This document shows positions 1-12,377 of a stretch of 64,000 nucleotides of DNA, one piece after another. Position 1 is the first letter of the stretch, and each line of letters begins with the position of its first letter. Position numbers and translations under genes: made by a program. The stretch spans positions 178,559,240 through 178,623,239 of the forward strand of contig CM043944.1 in NCBI GenBank assembly GCA_014529385.2, written 5' to 3'. Below the pieces are notes generated by a model, which saw only the letters and a list, made by a program, of their open reading frames with translations, was not told the origin of the DNA and ran no database searches. Source of the DNA: Adiantum capillus-veneris. Taxonomy: Eukaryota; Streptophyta; Polypodiopsida; Polypodiales; Pteridaceae.

Positions 1-468
1 ACATTAGGTTTTCTAAGGTTTAGTATATAAACAAAAACCTAAAGCTTTAATAATCTTATCTTCTGTGTCAACTAGGAGACTGCAAGAGAGTGTGTGTGTG
101 TGTGTGTGTGCTACAAGAGCTATGGTGGTCGAAATCGCAAACGGAGAGCGGCAACATTTGCTCACGAGGAGAGTTATGCGTTGATGCTTACATCACGCGT
201 GTTCATTTGTGTTTTGGCAGATTCACCCGCGAGCTACTTTTGGAGATTCGATTTAGTTGCTCCATGAGGCTTTCTCGTGTGTCGCAACTGTAGTAAATGA
301 CAACTTGTTGATGTGAATTGGCTATTGTGGAAACTTAGCTAATGACGTTGTTGTTTGTTGCAACTAGTTGGACTGTAGTTTTGTGCCAGACAAGTAAGCA
401 TAGTTGTTTGACGTCGATCGCACTATCAATTGGTCCACCCCTCTCTTTCCAGTAGTAAGGGTCACCAT

Positions 469-2079
<1,611 letters not shown>

Positions 2080-2510
2080 GTGTTAGCAGCAAGCTAACAC
2101 GAACACCATTTTTCGGAGTTCTCTTTGTAAAACATTTATTATTTTGATAAATCGAGAATATTGTAACTCCTATTTTCTTGGATAAACTTTGTAATTAATG
2201 ATCCGGGGCTACAAGATTCCAGATTGTATCAGCTAGTCATTTTCTAGCTTTGCTAGAATTCCAGATTATTAGTTTTGACCACCCAAAAACCTTGGCTAAC
2301 GTATAAAAGCCAATTTTTGTAAGTTTTTTATAAGTTTTGGATAAGAAATACACAGCGTGAGCTAACGGTGCTCACTTCTCTCCCTCTCGTGCTTCCTACT
2401 CCCTCTCCGGTTGTCACATTGCGATTGTGTTTGTTGCATTGCAACCATAGGTAAGATCTCTACACATTGACGTAAGTAGTTCACAATATTTTGTAGCTTT
2501 TGGCGTCGCC
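2080..2510 (+). promoter_or_regulatory. Promoter/LTR-like block with TATA box
   Basis: The block opens with a perfect 8-bp inverted repeat (GTGTTAGC, 5-base loop, GCTAACAC; 2080-2100). A TATAAAA box lies at 2302-2308, followed about 55 bases later by a CT-rich leader (near 2376-2410). This spacing resembles an LTR promoter or a plant core promoter. It ends near GGCGTCGCCGACC (about 2501), which could be a degenerate primer-binding site, but I found no partner LTR and no coding domain behind it. A promoter relic is plausible but unproven. Confidence 0.25.
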
Positions 2511-2981
2511 GACCCGCGGCCTAATTTCATCATAACTAGGAATTTACACTTTTAAATCAAAAATTAAGCATATGTGGATATTGGGACATCATTGCTAAGC
2601 ATTTAGATGCATTTTGGGTCAAAAATGACTAGGTCAAAAATCCAATGTTGTTAATAATTGCAATTTTGGAACTTGACCTAAAGTGGGGTTTGAAACCATA
2701 AGCATGTGTGCTTAGGTCTTATAAACTTTTCCTACAAGTTTCACTACGTTTAGATCTAAACTAGGGAAAACACGATCGTCTTGTGTAATTGTCCATTAAC
2801 TTCCTCTAGGTTCGCCTAGAGTGAAACTTTCTTTTTAAAAACCGCATAGCTTAAGATTGTCGTCTTTTGCTATGTAGAGGTAGCTTGGAAGTAATCATAC
2901 TTGTTGAGTGCCTTTAGGATTGTAGGATTGTAGGATTAAGTTAGGATTTGGAGAATGATTGAAAGGCGAGACAAATCTTAA

Positions 2982-3821
2982 CACTAGGTTGGTAACCTAA
3001 CAGGACATAAAAGTGTCCTTTCAGGGTTTTGAAAAAAACCTCCAAAACCATAGTAGATCCACTCATTTTGTAAAATCCTTTCATGAGGTTATAGTTCAAG
3101 GCGTACTACACATGGAAAAAATAAGAAACTTGTAAAATTTCTCATCTTTTGGTCACACCAAGCCTCCAAAGTTGATGGACAGGTACACTTTCATAAAAAC
3201 AGTCATTTCTTACGTTTTGTTACATAAAAATAAGATTAGGTATTTTTGTAGGACTTGAGATAAATTCCCTAGTTAACTTCAATGGGTTGGTGATCAGAAC
3301 ATATGATTGCTTCTCACTCACTATTTTTTGTTTTGCCAAAAGAAATAGGTACAAAAAAGTTGAATTTTTGCCATTCTGCAAACCTATCATCAAAGTTTCT
3401 ATAGCCACGCTCAATACAAATAATATATGCATGTTTTCTTAGTTCCCTATTGTCCTTTAGGTTCATAAGGAGCCATGGAGCATGTCAAAAGAATAATACA
3501 TCTCTTACCAAGGGGAGTCTTGGGGACAAAGATGAAGTGATAAATACAGCAAACATGAAAAAACTGGGTTCAACATTATGAGTTGTAGAATCCCATAGAA
3601 ACTATTCAATATCTAGCCAAATTTGATCCTTATGACTAGATATGGTTACTACCTACAAAATTCATGTAGTTGCCACAAGAAACTAACAATATTGAAAAAG
3701 CTATACTTGATATACTAGAATGTTTCGTTTCTTTCTATAATTGAGAAAATCAACCATCGTTGTCTACTATACAAAATAGGGTATTAGGTGCCCCAAAACT
3801 CAAGGAATATTAGCTTTATGT
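2982..3821 (-). mobile_element. CACTA-like DNA transposon fragment (one terminus)
   Basis: The left edge is CACTAGGTTGGTAA (2982-2995), followed by a subterminal GGACATAAAAGTGTCC motif (about 3003-3018). The interior 3220-3821 is closely related, in reverse complement, to 63380-64000, where the same CACTAGGTTGGTAA terminus occurs at 62885. Read along one element the ends are CACTA...TAGTG, the hallmark of the CACTA (En/Spm) superfamily, with subterminal repeats in both ends. No transposase is visible, so the copies look non-autonomous. Similarity stops at 3821, where an LTR fragment begins, so the other end of this copy is lost. The 70-codon frame at 3220-3432 is conserved between the copies only as part of the repeat. 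Confidence 0.6.
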
Positions 3822-4560
3822 GGGGGCGGGGGGTATACTCTCTCACACACACACATACAATGAGGTAAAAAGTGCAAGAGATCCATCTCCTTCTCTAAGC
3901 TTGTTGATAAGTTGAGAGCCTACACCAACACTGTTGGCTATGGAATGCAAATACAACCAAGAGCCATGCTTCAATGCTTAAGCTTGTCATCTTCAATTCT
4001 TAAGCTTGTCATCTTCCTCATCTTCATTACTATGCTATTATGCTATGCTAAGTAAGAACAATGACAATAAGTGAGGAACTATTTCTTTCTCCTATGAATG
4101 ATTCTTTTTCCTCTTCCCTACCCTCATTCCCCGCTAGCTCTCTCCACTGTTGAAGGTGTTTGAGGCCTTGGGATTGAGGCCGGGGATGGTTAATGCTTTT
4201 ACAAAGTTTATGGTATGCTTGTGATGCATGAATCTTTCCATATTCATTGCATCACCTAGGTCACAAGGAACACAAATATTGTATTGTACCAAGTCTCTTT
4301 TGATGGGAGAATCTATAATACAAAATCCTATTGGAGGGGGGGACCGGATCCATGTATATCCGGTCCTCAACTGTTGTCAAGTTCTCTAAACCCTCTCTCT
4401 TTTTCAAAAGTATTGTTCATGCCAAGTTAATTAAGTATTATGGTTATGTTGCTACTGCTAATTAAGTTCACCCTCTATGTTCTCCAAGTAGTCTCACAAA
4501 AATTCTCACTCTAATTCTCTTTATTTCGCTATTCTCAAAGTTCATAGGCCATTTCCATTT
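3822..4560 (+). mobile_element. Diverged LTR fragment of the chromodomain Ty3 family
   Basis: In reverse complement this block lines up with the first part of the LTRs at 17729 and 25151. Shared landmarks include TTGACAACAGTTGAGGACCG, CCGGTCCCCCCTCCA, TTCTCCCATCAA and GAGAGCTAGC. The match is diverged, with many substitutions and indels. The fragment lies opposite in orientation to the full element at 17729-26861. It abuts the cut end of the CACTA-like fragment at 3821, so it either inserted there or was joined by deletion. It is not a promoter of any visible gene. Confidence 0.7.
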
Positions 4561-4575
4561 CACCGATATGCACAA

Positions 4576-5409
<834 letters not shown>

Positions 5410-5478
<69 letters not shown>
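5410..5478. repeat. (CT)n microsatellite, second copy
   Basis: About 69 bases of CT, flanked like the tract at 4579: GGCACAAGGATCC on the left and GGTTCTCTTTACAAGGCTAC on the right. Confidence 0.95.
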
Positions 5479-5483
<5 letters not shown>

Positions 5484-6837
5484 CCAAATCTTGATGGTTC
5501 TCTTTACAAGGCTACTATAATAAAACAATCTAAATCCGTATGTGAGAACGACATAAAACTCAGGGCATCGTGGTGTAGGACTCAGTATGCATAGCCAGCC
5601 AGAGTAGTAGCAAGAAATATTCGGTAAGTCATCCACTTCGACCAAAGGTCAAATCCACTCATATAATAACATCAACCAAGTATTCTCATTTACAAGCTGA
5701 AATATTTCCTAATTAAAACAACCCATGATAACCACGTCATAGTTGAAGCTTGTCTCGTTGTCGAATAGAACCCTCTCCCTACTATGTATGATGATTGCTA
5801 TCTTGGTTCTTAGAATGCAGATGTAGCTATGCATGTAGTTATCTAATGAAAAATAGAAAAATTACATCTAATCACTTTTTCCCTAGTCTTTTCCACGAGC
5901 CATTGGCCCAAAAATGTACAATTATATCTACTACTAGTAATGTTACGTAATGTGAATTGTAATTTTTCTCCTTTGCCATTATTTGTAGTGTTGCACCATA
6001 CGATAGTGAAGTTGTTATTGCATATTTCTTGACACTGCCTCATTTCCTTGCCCCTCTATGACATATCTGCTATTGTTTGTACTACTTCTTTATGGATAGC
6101 TAATTTTTAGTGAAGGATGCTCATGCTTATACCAGAATTGGATATCAAAAACCTTTGTATCAAGAGCCCTACTTTAGCATATCCGAATAGATGGTCGTTA
6201 ATCATCATATGTTTGTGCATTTCCTAAGCTTGGATAGCCTTTTGTAGATTAGCTTGTGATTATAAATATTACGACTCTATACCAAGTATAAGATCATTCT
6301 AACTATTGTCTAAATCAAGCATCATGATTAGTTTTTCATTTGAGTTATTATTTGACCTTACTACCGCTTTGATACTAGATCAGTATCTACTATCTGCCCA
6401 AATTTGTAGACCATTTCCCCAATTTATGTAACTCTTCCATTATCTTTTATTGGCACATGATGCCTCTCCCTAAAGATAATAAGGCTTCTCATCGATTTCC
6501 TTGGTTGATTTAAAAAGATATCATCTTTAGTATGTCTTTAGAAACACGTGCAAATAAAGATAAGTAATTTGGAATCATCACCAAAACTTAGCATTCTTCA
6601 TTTGATCATTACATTCAAACGAGCGGGGAAATAATCTATGACAAGATTTGACCATTACCACTATAAGTTATCTTTTCTATTCGATTTCTCATTACAAAGT
6701 CATTTACCATATTGAGGAGATGTGTGTGACAAAATACACTTGTCACTTAACATCTGCATTCGCTCTCTTCTTCCAAACCTTGAACCTGACAAAGAAGCAT
6801 ATCATGACATATTTACTTTTCCCACGATGCTGTTTGT
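5479..6837. other. Unassigned AT-rich DNA
   Basis: No supported gene, RNA or element. Frames are short and interrupted on both strands. Confidence 0.5.
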
Positions 6838-6848
6838 GGTGGGGGGGG

Positions 6849-6882
<34 letters not shown>
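6838..6882 (+). repeat. Poly-G tract
   Basis: A G homopolymer of about 44 bases, interrupted by a single C at 6849. The poly-Gly and poly-Pro frames crossing it are artefacts. Such a tract could form G-quadruplexes, and it is also a typical place for assembly or base-calling error. It lies about 130 bases beyond the 3' end of the F-box reading frame. Confidence 0.9.
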
Positions 6883-6883
<1 letters not shown>

Positions 6884-7012
6884 TGCTAACAATATGCAGA
6901 TATCGCAGTAAGAGACATGCAAGATGCTTACAATGTAAACAACATTTGCAAACACCACCACCTTCGAATACTTCCCACTTGATCATTCTTCAAGTAGCCA
7001 AGACAGCTACAA

Positions 7013-7213
7013 TCAACCATAACAAAGCAAACTTGGTCTCGGGTTGTAGACCACCATGCAATCTTTGATTGGCCCACAAGGCACTACATACCATGAGTTT
7101 CGAGCAAGGTCATACACAAGGACGGGGCTTTTCCCAAAAACTACGTCTTGCGACTGCAAAAAGAAAACAGATCCCTCTCCTCTAAGGGTCCTAAAGCGCC
7201 AGCGAGGATCGTA
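7013..7213 (-). pseudogene. C-terminal continuation of the F-box protein beyond an in-frame TAG
   Basis: After the TAG at 7214-7216 the same frame stays open for 66 more codons and ends at TGA (7013-7015). It reads YDPRWRFRTL..., then VLVYDLARNSWYVVPCGP, and ends SLLCYG. This is the kind of blade found at the end of F-box/kelch-like proteins: a Val-rich strand, then YDL..NSW. The coding character therefore continues past the stop. This suggests a nonsense mutation (perhaps CAG to TAG) that removed the last part of the beta-propeller. A sequencing error, or an intron that skips the stop, are the alternatives; no convincing GT-AG pair is visible here. Confidence 0.6.
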
Positions 7214-8212
7214 CTACTGAAAGAGATGCTCAGGGGTTCTTGCCACCTCAACCAAGGTGCCAGTTCTCAAGGCGCTGTATTGCAGCTCCCATACCTCAAA
7301 TCCAACGGGGCGGCCCTTCACCACCAATAAGCGCCCGATGAAGAGTCTCCCTGCATAACTAAGAAAGCTAGGGGTAGACCAGCACATACTAAGGTCCCTT
7401 TCCATGGCTTCAGGATCAGGATCATTAGAAACAAGAGGTACCTGCACATAGCTCCACGCATCCTCTGCCACATGGTATGCCATTACATCCATCATGCCAT
7501 CGGAGTGATAAAGGCACTTAAAAAGATCGCCATCTGCCACCTTGAGCCCGCCGGCGGTCGAAGAACACTTGGTCATGGGGGATGACCCCACCTTCCAGCT
7601 TCCACTTCTTGAATCAAAAACCTCAAAGGGTACCTCGGGATCCATGTAGCCCCCTCTAAAGAAATTTTTCATCACCATCACATGATAATGGAGCGGGTCC
7701 TGATTGTCAATGGCCATGCTCACCTTAACCATCGGGAGGTGATTGAAAGCAGAGGGAGGATTGGGGAGCAGCCTCATGGAGCCTGTGAAGCAGTTGAAGA
7801 CTACAATTGAAGCACACGGATCATTGACAATGGTGCAAATCAAACCACCAGCAGAGGCCATAATGTGGAAGCAGCCGGGATAATCATAATCCGCACAGAG
7901 GCTTTTCCAACTCAAACCACCGAGGAAACATGACAATTTGGCATCAGCTGAAGAGATTGGAACAGGGGTGCACCAAGCCTGGCTATGGCTGCTCCAAGCA
8001 GTAAGGGTGCGCTTACCTCTCGGGGGCTCTAGCATCATAGAGCGCATCAAGAACCATGACTCCTTGGCCTTGTCTGGCAAGGACTCTCCTGCCCCCAACA
8101 CTAAACTCCAGGCCTTGCAAACACACCGGAGCTGGCAAAGCTCGCGGACAGACAGCCGTGAGAATACTTGCTCAACTAACACATCCGGAGGCAGCGGCCC
8201 AATGCTGGGCAT
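7214..8212 (-). CDS. F-box protein with C-terminal propeller-like region
   Basis: A single 332-codon exon. Residues 5-45 form an F-box (LPPDVLVEQVFSRLSVREL, then a CRCVCKAW-like segment), which in this family binds SKP1 in an SCF ubiquitin ligase. The rest resembles the F-box-associated/kelch-like substrate-binding part of plant F-box proteins: Ser-rich W..S.S...W, GGLICT.., VFNCFTGSMRLLPNPP, PFEVFDSRSGSWKVG and VWELQ motifs. The chosen ATG sits just upstream of the F-box, with an in-frame TAG four codons before it. The frame ends at TAG 7214-7216, but family-like sequence continues to 7013, so the product seems truncated. It is the only host-gene candidate in the window. F-box assignment is firm; the target is unknown, and the locus may be a pseudogene. 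Confidence 0.75.
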   Translation of the reverse strand: MPSIGPLPPDVLVEQVFSRLSVRELCQLRCVCKAWSLVLGAGESLPDKAKESWFLMRSMMLEPPRGKRTLTAWSSHSQAWCTPVPISSADAKLSCFLGGLSWKSLCADYDYPGCFHIMASAGGLICTIVNDPCASIVVFNCFTGSMRLLPNPPSAFNHLPMVKVSMAIDNQDPLHYHVMVMKNFFRGGYMDPEVPFEVFDSRSGSWKVGSSPMTKCSSTAGGLKVADGDLFKCLYHSDGMMDVMAYHVAEDAWSYVQVPLVSNDPDPEAMERDLSMCWSTPSFLSYAGRLFIGRLLVVKGRPVGFEVWELQYSALRTGTLVEVARTPEHLFQ

Positions 8213-8224
8213 AATAAGATCCAG

Positions 8225-8659
8225 CTAAGGCACCCATATCTTCTTCTTGGCCTCCGGCCACCGCCAGCACTTATTACCTTTCATGTCAAGATGACGATGC
8301 AGATTCTCCCTGGCCCTGTCCCTCTTCCTGTCCTTTTGTTTCCTATGCCAGGCAAACTTCTCCCTGTCCCTGTGCCTATCACTGTGCGAGCCCTTGTGCT
8401 TCTTCTCTCTGTCTCTGTCCCTGTCCCTGCCCCTGCTCTCCTTCTCTCTGTCCCTGGCCCTGCCGCTGCCGTTGCCCCTGCTCTCCCTGTCCCCGTCCCT
8501 ATCCCTGTGCGAGCCCTTGTGCTCCTTCTCTCTGTCCCTGTCCCTGCCCCTGCTCTCCTTCTCCATGTCCTGCGAGCCCTTGTGCTCCTTCTCCATGTCC
8601 CTGGTCATCTTAACGGTTATGCCGCTTCGATGCGTCGGAAAGCAGGGTAAGCAAGCCAA
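8225..8659 (-). CDS. Arg/Asp/Glu-rich repetitive ORF just upstream of the F-box gene
   Basis: A 144-codon frame. It begins MACLPCFPTHRSG and then carries many RD, RE and EKEHKGS dipeptide-type repeats, resembling the RD/RE-rich tails of U1-70K and other splicing proteins. It ends with a Trp/Lys-rich stretch (CWRWPEAKKKIWVP). It lies in the same frame as the F-box ORF, separated only by a TAG (8225-8227) and four codons. The DNA itself is repetitive: CGAGCCCTTGTGCTNCTTCTC recurs three times on the plus strand. It could be an N-terminal extension of the F-box protein broken by a nonsense change, a 5' UTR that happens to be open, or a separate small gene. The low-complexity composition makes coding status uncertain. 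Confidence 0.4.
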   Translation of the reverse strand: MACLPCFPTHRSGITVKMTRDMEKEHKGSQDMEKESRGRDRDREKEHKGSHRDRDGDRESRGNGSGRARDREKESRGRDRDRDREKKHKGSHSDRHRDREKFAWHRKQKDRKRDRARENLHRHLDMKGNKCWRWPEAKKKIWVP

Positions 8660-9109
8660 GTCAAAATATCAGCCGTCCGATCGCCCTATCAAAAAGCAAA
8701 GTTCCAAAGATAAACGTAGAAGAGAAGGAGGGAAAGAGAAAATCACTATGGAAAGATTATTGGGTAGAACAACTTGTACACATTAGGGGAGGCTTAAATG
8801 ATGAATTAATAAGCCACAAAAACAAGGCTATGATCTGTGGAGAAAGATTGCAGTCTGTCTAGCATCATATTACACTGATTTTGATAAAGATGGTGAATGT
8901 TGTCGCAAGAAGTGGCAATGAGTCTACACCCAGTATAAAGAAGATAAAGCTTACAATGCAACCTTGGTGAATATATACATGTAAATGGTTTGATATTGTA
9001 GATGATTACATGCACAATAGAGCTCCTGTGGTGTGCATTAGCCATGCTAGCTCCATCACACGAGGAAGAGGCTTGAGAAAGTGGGAATTAAGCTCCTACA
9101 AGTGAGGCC
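8660..9109. other. Probable upstream region of the F-box locus
   Basis: No gene is recognisable. If the F-box locus is expressed, its promoter would lie here on the minus strand, but I cannot point to a convincing TATA box. Confidence 0.4.
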
Positions 9110-9343
9110 ATGGAGGATATGCAACAGAGTGCATCTACTACCAAATCCATTGTAAATGTTCAGGTATCCCAAGGTAAGGCCGCCCTAGACAAAGCCATAG
9201 TGAATCTTGCGGAAATAGGTGCTCCGATGTTAGCACATCTAAAAGCGAGTGCATCCAAGAAAGAGGCCTTGGAGGAAAAACGACTTGTAGTGTATGATCG
9301 TATTGCAAAAAACATGTCAGGGTGGATGATGAAAGAGAAATAG
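9110..9343 (+). CDS. Small hypothetical ORF (77 codons)
   Basis: A short frame opening MEDMQQSASTTKSIVN, rich in Ala, Lys, Glu and Met, and predicted by eye to be mainly helical (LDKAIVNLAEIGAPMLAHLKASASKKEALEEKRL). I do not recognise the family. It lies between the F-box locus and a Ty3-like protease relic on the opposite strand. Codon choice looks plausible for coding but the length is small; it may be a remnant of a retroelement ORF or chance. Confidence 0.3.
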   Translation: MEDMQQSASTTKSIVNVQVSQGKAALDKAIVNLAEIGAPMLAHLKASASKKEALEEKRLVVYDRIAKNMSGWMMKEK

Positions 9344-9397
9344 TGTATAGATGACCTCGTTCATTATGTGTTCTCTTTGTATGCTACTCAAGAAACC

Positions 9398-9823
9398 CTA
9401 AACCGGTTGGTTAATCAAGGATGAGAGGGAATGCACCGATACCCGCACAACATGACAATTGACCATCACTTTAACATAAAATATATCCACCTTCAAGCCC
9501 TTTATAACTCTCAAACACTTCACCCTTGATTGGTTGGCAAGCTTTATGTGAAAACCTGAATTCTTCACCATGTTGAGTCCCAACTTTAAAACACAAGCTT
9601 GAGTAATAACACATACCTGTGCACCTCCATCAATATACGCCTCTCTATGCCATGCATCCATACTAGGGCATATATCAGGTAGCTCATTCAAAGACAGGAC
9701 TCTCACAGACCCCCTTGCAAGCTCCTTCTTCATGGGGTTGACTACATACTTCCACTGCCTCTTCAACTTAGGACAAATCTCCATGAGTTGCCCAAAGGTA
9801 ACATCAGCCTTTCTACTCACCAA
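9398..9823 (-). pseudogene. Ty3-like retropepsin domain
   Basis: A 141-codon frame. The central motif YIDGGAQVCVIT is an aspartic protease active-site loop (DGGA variant of D[TS]G), preceded by a linker with VVNPMKKE and SVRVLSLNELPDICP. The downstream flap and ILG motif are absent because the frame stops at 9398. It continues, across the copia insertion, the Gag frames at 15364-16418. It would process Gag-Pol in an intact element; here it is a relic. Confidence 0.65.
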
Positions 9824-10017
9824 ATCAGCCCTTGAACTATAATTTGGTTGCCCTTCTCCCGAAGGAAAGTCGGATGCATTGTGATGTTGCTTGGGTTTTC
9901 TCTCTTCCTCTCTCTACCTGTACCTGTTTCAACCTGTTTCCCTCTTTTATGGCTAGCACTTCCATCGCTCATGTCATGATCTCTTGTAACCCTCTTACCT
10001 ACATGCATGACCATAGT

Positions 10018-10245
10018 TTTTACCATATACATGTGGTAGTGATGTGTGTGAACACATTAGGACCGCCGGGGCATTTTTTCCCTCTTTAGGAGGTTTTTTA
10101 CCCCGTGCATTTGTATATACGCCCATCACTCTAGGGCTATCTATCTTTCCATTGCACACTAAGTAATACACTCTCTATTGTGTGCCTTGAGCTTCCTTCA
10201 TCTTCTCCAAGCTGTCTGTGTTTCTCTGCAACCCTAATTCCAACA
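10018..10245 (+). repeat. 5' LTR of copia element
   Basis: A 228-bp LTR matching 15031-15255, with a handful of substitutions and short indels. It carries the promoter; a TATATAC-like stretch lies near 10113. Confidence 0.92.
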
Positions 10246-10246
10246 A

Positions 10247-10262
10247 TTAGTATCAGAGTAGG
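10247..10262 (+). promoter_or_regulatory. Primer-binding site (tRNA-iMet type)
   Basis: TTAGTATCAGAGTAGG follows the LTR by one base. It differs slightly from the usual TTGGTATCAGAGCAGG complementary to initiator tRNA-Met. Confidence 0.8.
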
Positions 10263-10607
10263 TCACGTCCTCTCGGGCTTAGTCGCCAGCTGCTCCAGCA
10301 CACGCCTGCTCACCTTCTCCGATTTCAGTGAGCTTTGGCAAGCGTTCTCAGGTCTACAAATATTTTGGGAGAGCTAGAAGAGCTAGGTCTGCTCAGAATT
10401 TTGATTTGGGCTCATTTCAGTCTCCATTTCCACTACAGGTAGTACTGCATAGGCTATTTCGTCATTTTGTGCAGAATTTTTGTCAGTGCCGTCTTCTGCA
10501 TAACAAGTGCCTTATAGTCTTCTACGGTTTGTGCTATATAGCACAGGTTGTTCCCGCTCCGTATCTCCTATTTTCGGGCAGTTTTCACATCAGGTGCAGC
10601 ATTTACC

Positions 10608-12377
10608 ATGGCTGACAACGACAACACAGATGTGTTCAAGATGTTTGCTACTGAGGATAGGTTGGATGGGGACAACTACCCTATGTGGGCTTATATGATA
10701 CAACATGTTCTTGTGTCAAAAGGTGTCTGGAACATTGTGCAGGGCATTGATGTACGTCCTGGTTCTGAGGATGTAGGCGATGTTGAGGATGTTGTAGGTC
10801 TTGCTGCAAGGATTGCAGCTGTTAGAGTTGTTTTGCCTACGGCAGAACAAGCTCGTTGGGATGTTAAGGATGCGCAGGCTCATGCATTGATTGCGTTGTC
10901 TGTGAAGCGCACCATTGTTCCTCACATCCGTTCAGCAAAATCTGCAAAACAGGCTTGGGATATTCTAGCAGGTCATTATGCAAGCCGCAATGAGGCTAAA
11001 ATTGCTTTGCTACGTAAAGAGCTGGAGTCGAAGATTATGCATGAGGAAGATGATATGGACACTTTCCTTGCTAGTGTCAAGGATATCAATGAGCAACTTA
11101 TTTCTGCAGGAGAAGTCATTTTAGACAGTTCCCTTGTGCAGAATGTTCTTGATGCCTTACCAGATTCTTACCAGACTTTTGCTAGTACTTGGAGACTTAT
11201 GACCCAAGGAAATCCAGAAGTTGTCAAGTTTGATGCATTATGCACATTGTTGTTGCAAAAGTCACTTTCCAAAAAAAACAGGACTAGGCAGCGTGCAGTT
11301 GAACAGGCTTTAATTGCTTCTCAAAGAAAGGGTGGTAACAGTAATGCAGCCACTTCTTATGGTTCTGCTGCGAGTGGCAAAAATTATGTTCCTAATGCTT
11401 CTGCTGGCAGCAATTCGTCTGGAAATTTTGGTGACAAGGGCAAAAAGAAGATGCGTTGCCATTATTGTAAAGCCAATGATCACTTGATCAAGTCGTGTCC
11501 TAAGTTGAAGGCCAAAGAGGCTAAGAAGAAAGAGGGTGGTTCCACTGCAAATGCTGGTTCCACTACAAATGCCGCCATTGTTGAGTCTTCTGTGAAAGGA
11601 GACTGTGTTGCTGATGTTGATGCAGAATGGGCTTTTAGCGCAGAGTGCACTTACAATCCTACTGTCCATGATGCATGCTTGTCAGTTGCTGCAGATTCAC
11701 ATGTGTGGTATTTCGACAGTGGTGCTACAAAGCACATTACCTCACATCGTGAACTGTTTACCTCTCTCGAGTTTGTCCCTCATGGAAATTCAGTCACTTG
11801 TGCCAACAACGCCTCTTATCCAGTTCAGGGAGTTGGAAAGATTGTGCTCACTACTACTAATGGCAGTTCCTTCACACTTGTTGATGCACTTTATGTACCT
11901 GGGATCAAGAAGAATCTCTTGTCTGTATCCACACTTGCTAGACTTGGACTTGTAGTCAAATTTGTGGATGACAGATGTACAGTTCATGATCTCAGTTTTG
12001 CTGATGAAATTGTTGCATCTGGGCTTTTGTGCCGTGGGTTGTATAAGCTCACTTTGTATGACAAGTGTGGACAAAATTTTGCAAATGCTGTTGCAGATTC
12101 AAGGGCTATTTCACATGCAAAACTTTGGCATGCACGTTTTGGTCATCTGAATTTTGCCAGTTTGCTGAGTTTGCAAAAATCTTATATGGTTGCTTCTTTG
12201 CCGCCTCTTGAAGCACCTGCCAAACATGTTTGTGAAGGCTGTATTTTGGGTAAGATGCAGCGTTCTAAATTTCCAAAGATGGTTCAGTTCGGGTCACATG
12301 CAGGTTGCAGCTTGTGCATAGTGATGTTTGTGGGCCCATGCAAACTCCGTCCTTGGGCAATTACCTGTACTTCGTGA
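10608..12377 (+). pseudogene. Copia Gag, protease and pre-integrase segment
   Basis: The start ATG at 10608 has a good context (ACCATGG) and begins MADNDNTDVFKMFATEDRLD. Gag (about residues 1-280) includes WAYMIQHVLVSKGVWNIV and the LLRKELESKIM helix typical of copia Gag. A CHYCKANDHLIKSC zinc knuckle lies near residue 284, the protease motif WYFDSGATKHIT near 370, and a pre-integrase LWHARFGHLNFASL...CEGCILGKMQ near 500-550. A frameshift near 12290 moves the integrase into another frame. Confidence 0.85.

Noticed and set aside
2080-2100. Hairpin as a microRNA or small RNA gene
   Set aside because: Stem of only 8 bp, far too short for a plant miRNA precursor.
7214-8227. TAG read as a sense codon or read-through (recoding) at the F-box locus
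   Set aside because: TAG also breaks many decayed retroelement frames here and TAA/TGA occur as well, so a reassigned code is not supported; simple nonsense mutation suffices.
8291-8786. Pro/Val/Leu-rich plus-strand frames
   Set aside because: Antisense shadows of the RD/RE-rich minus-strand ORF, with low-complexity composition.
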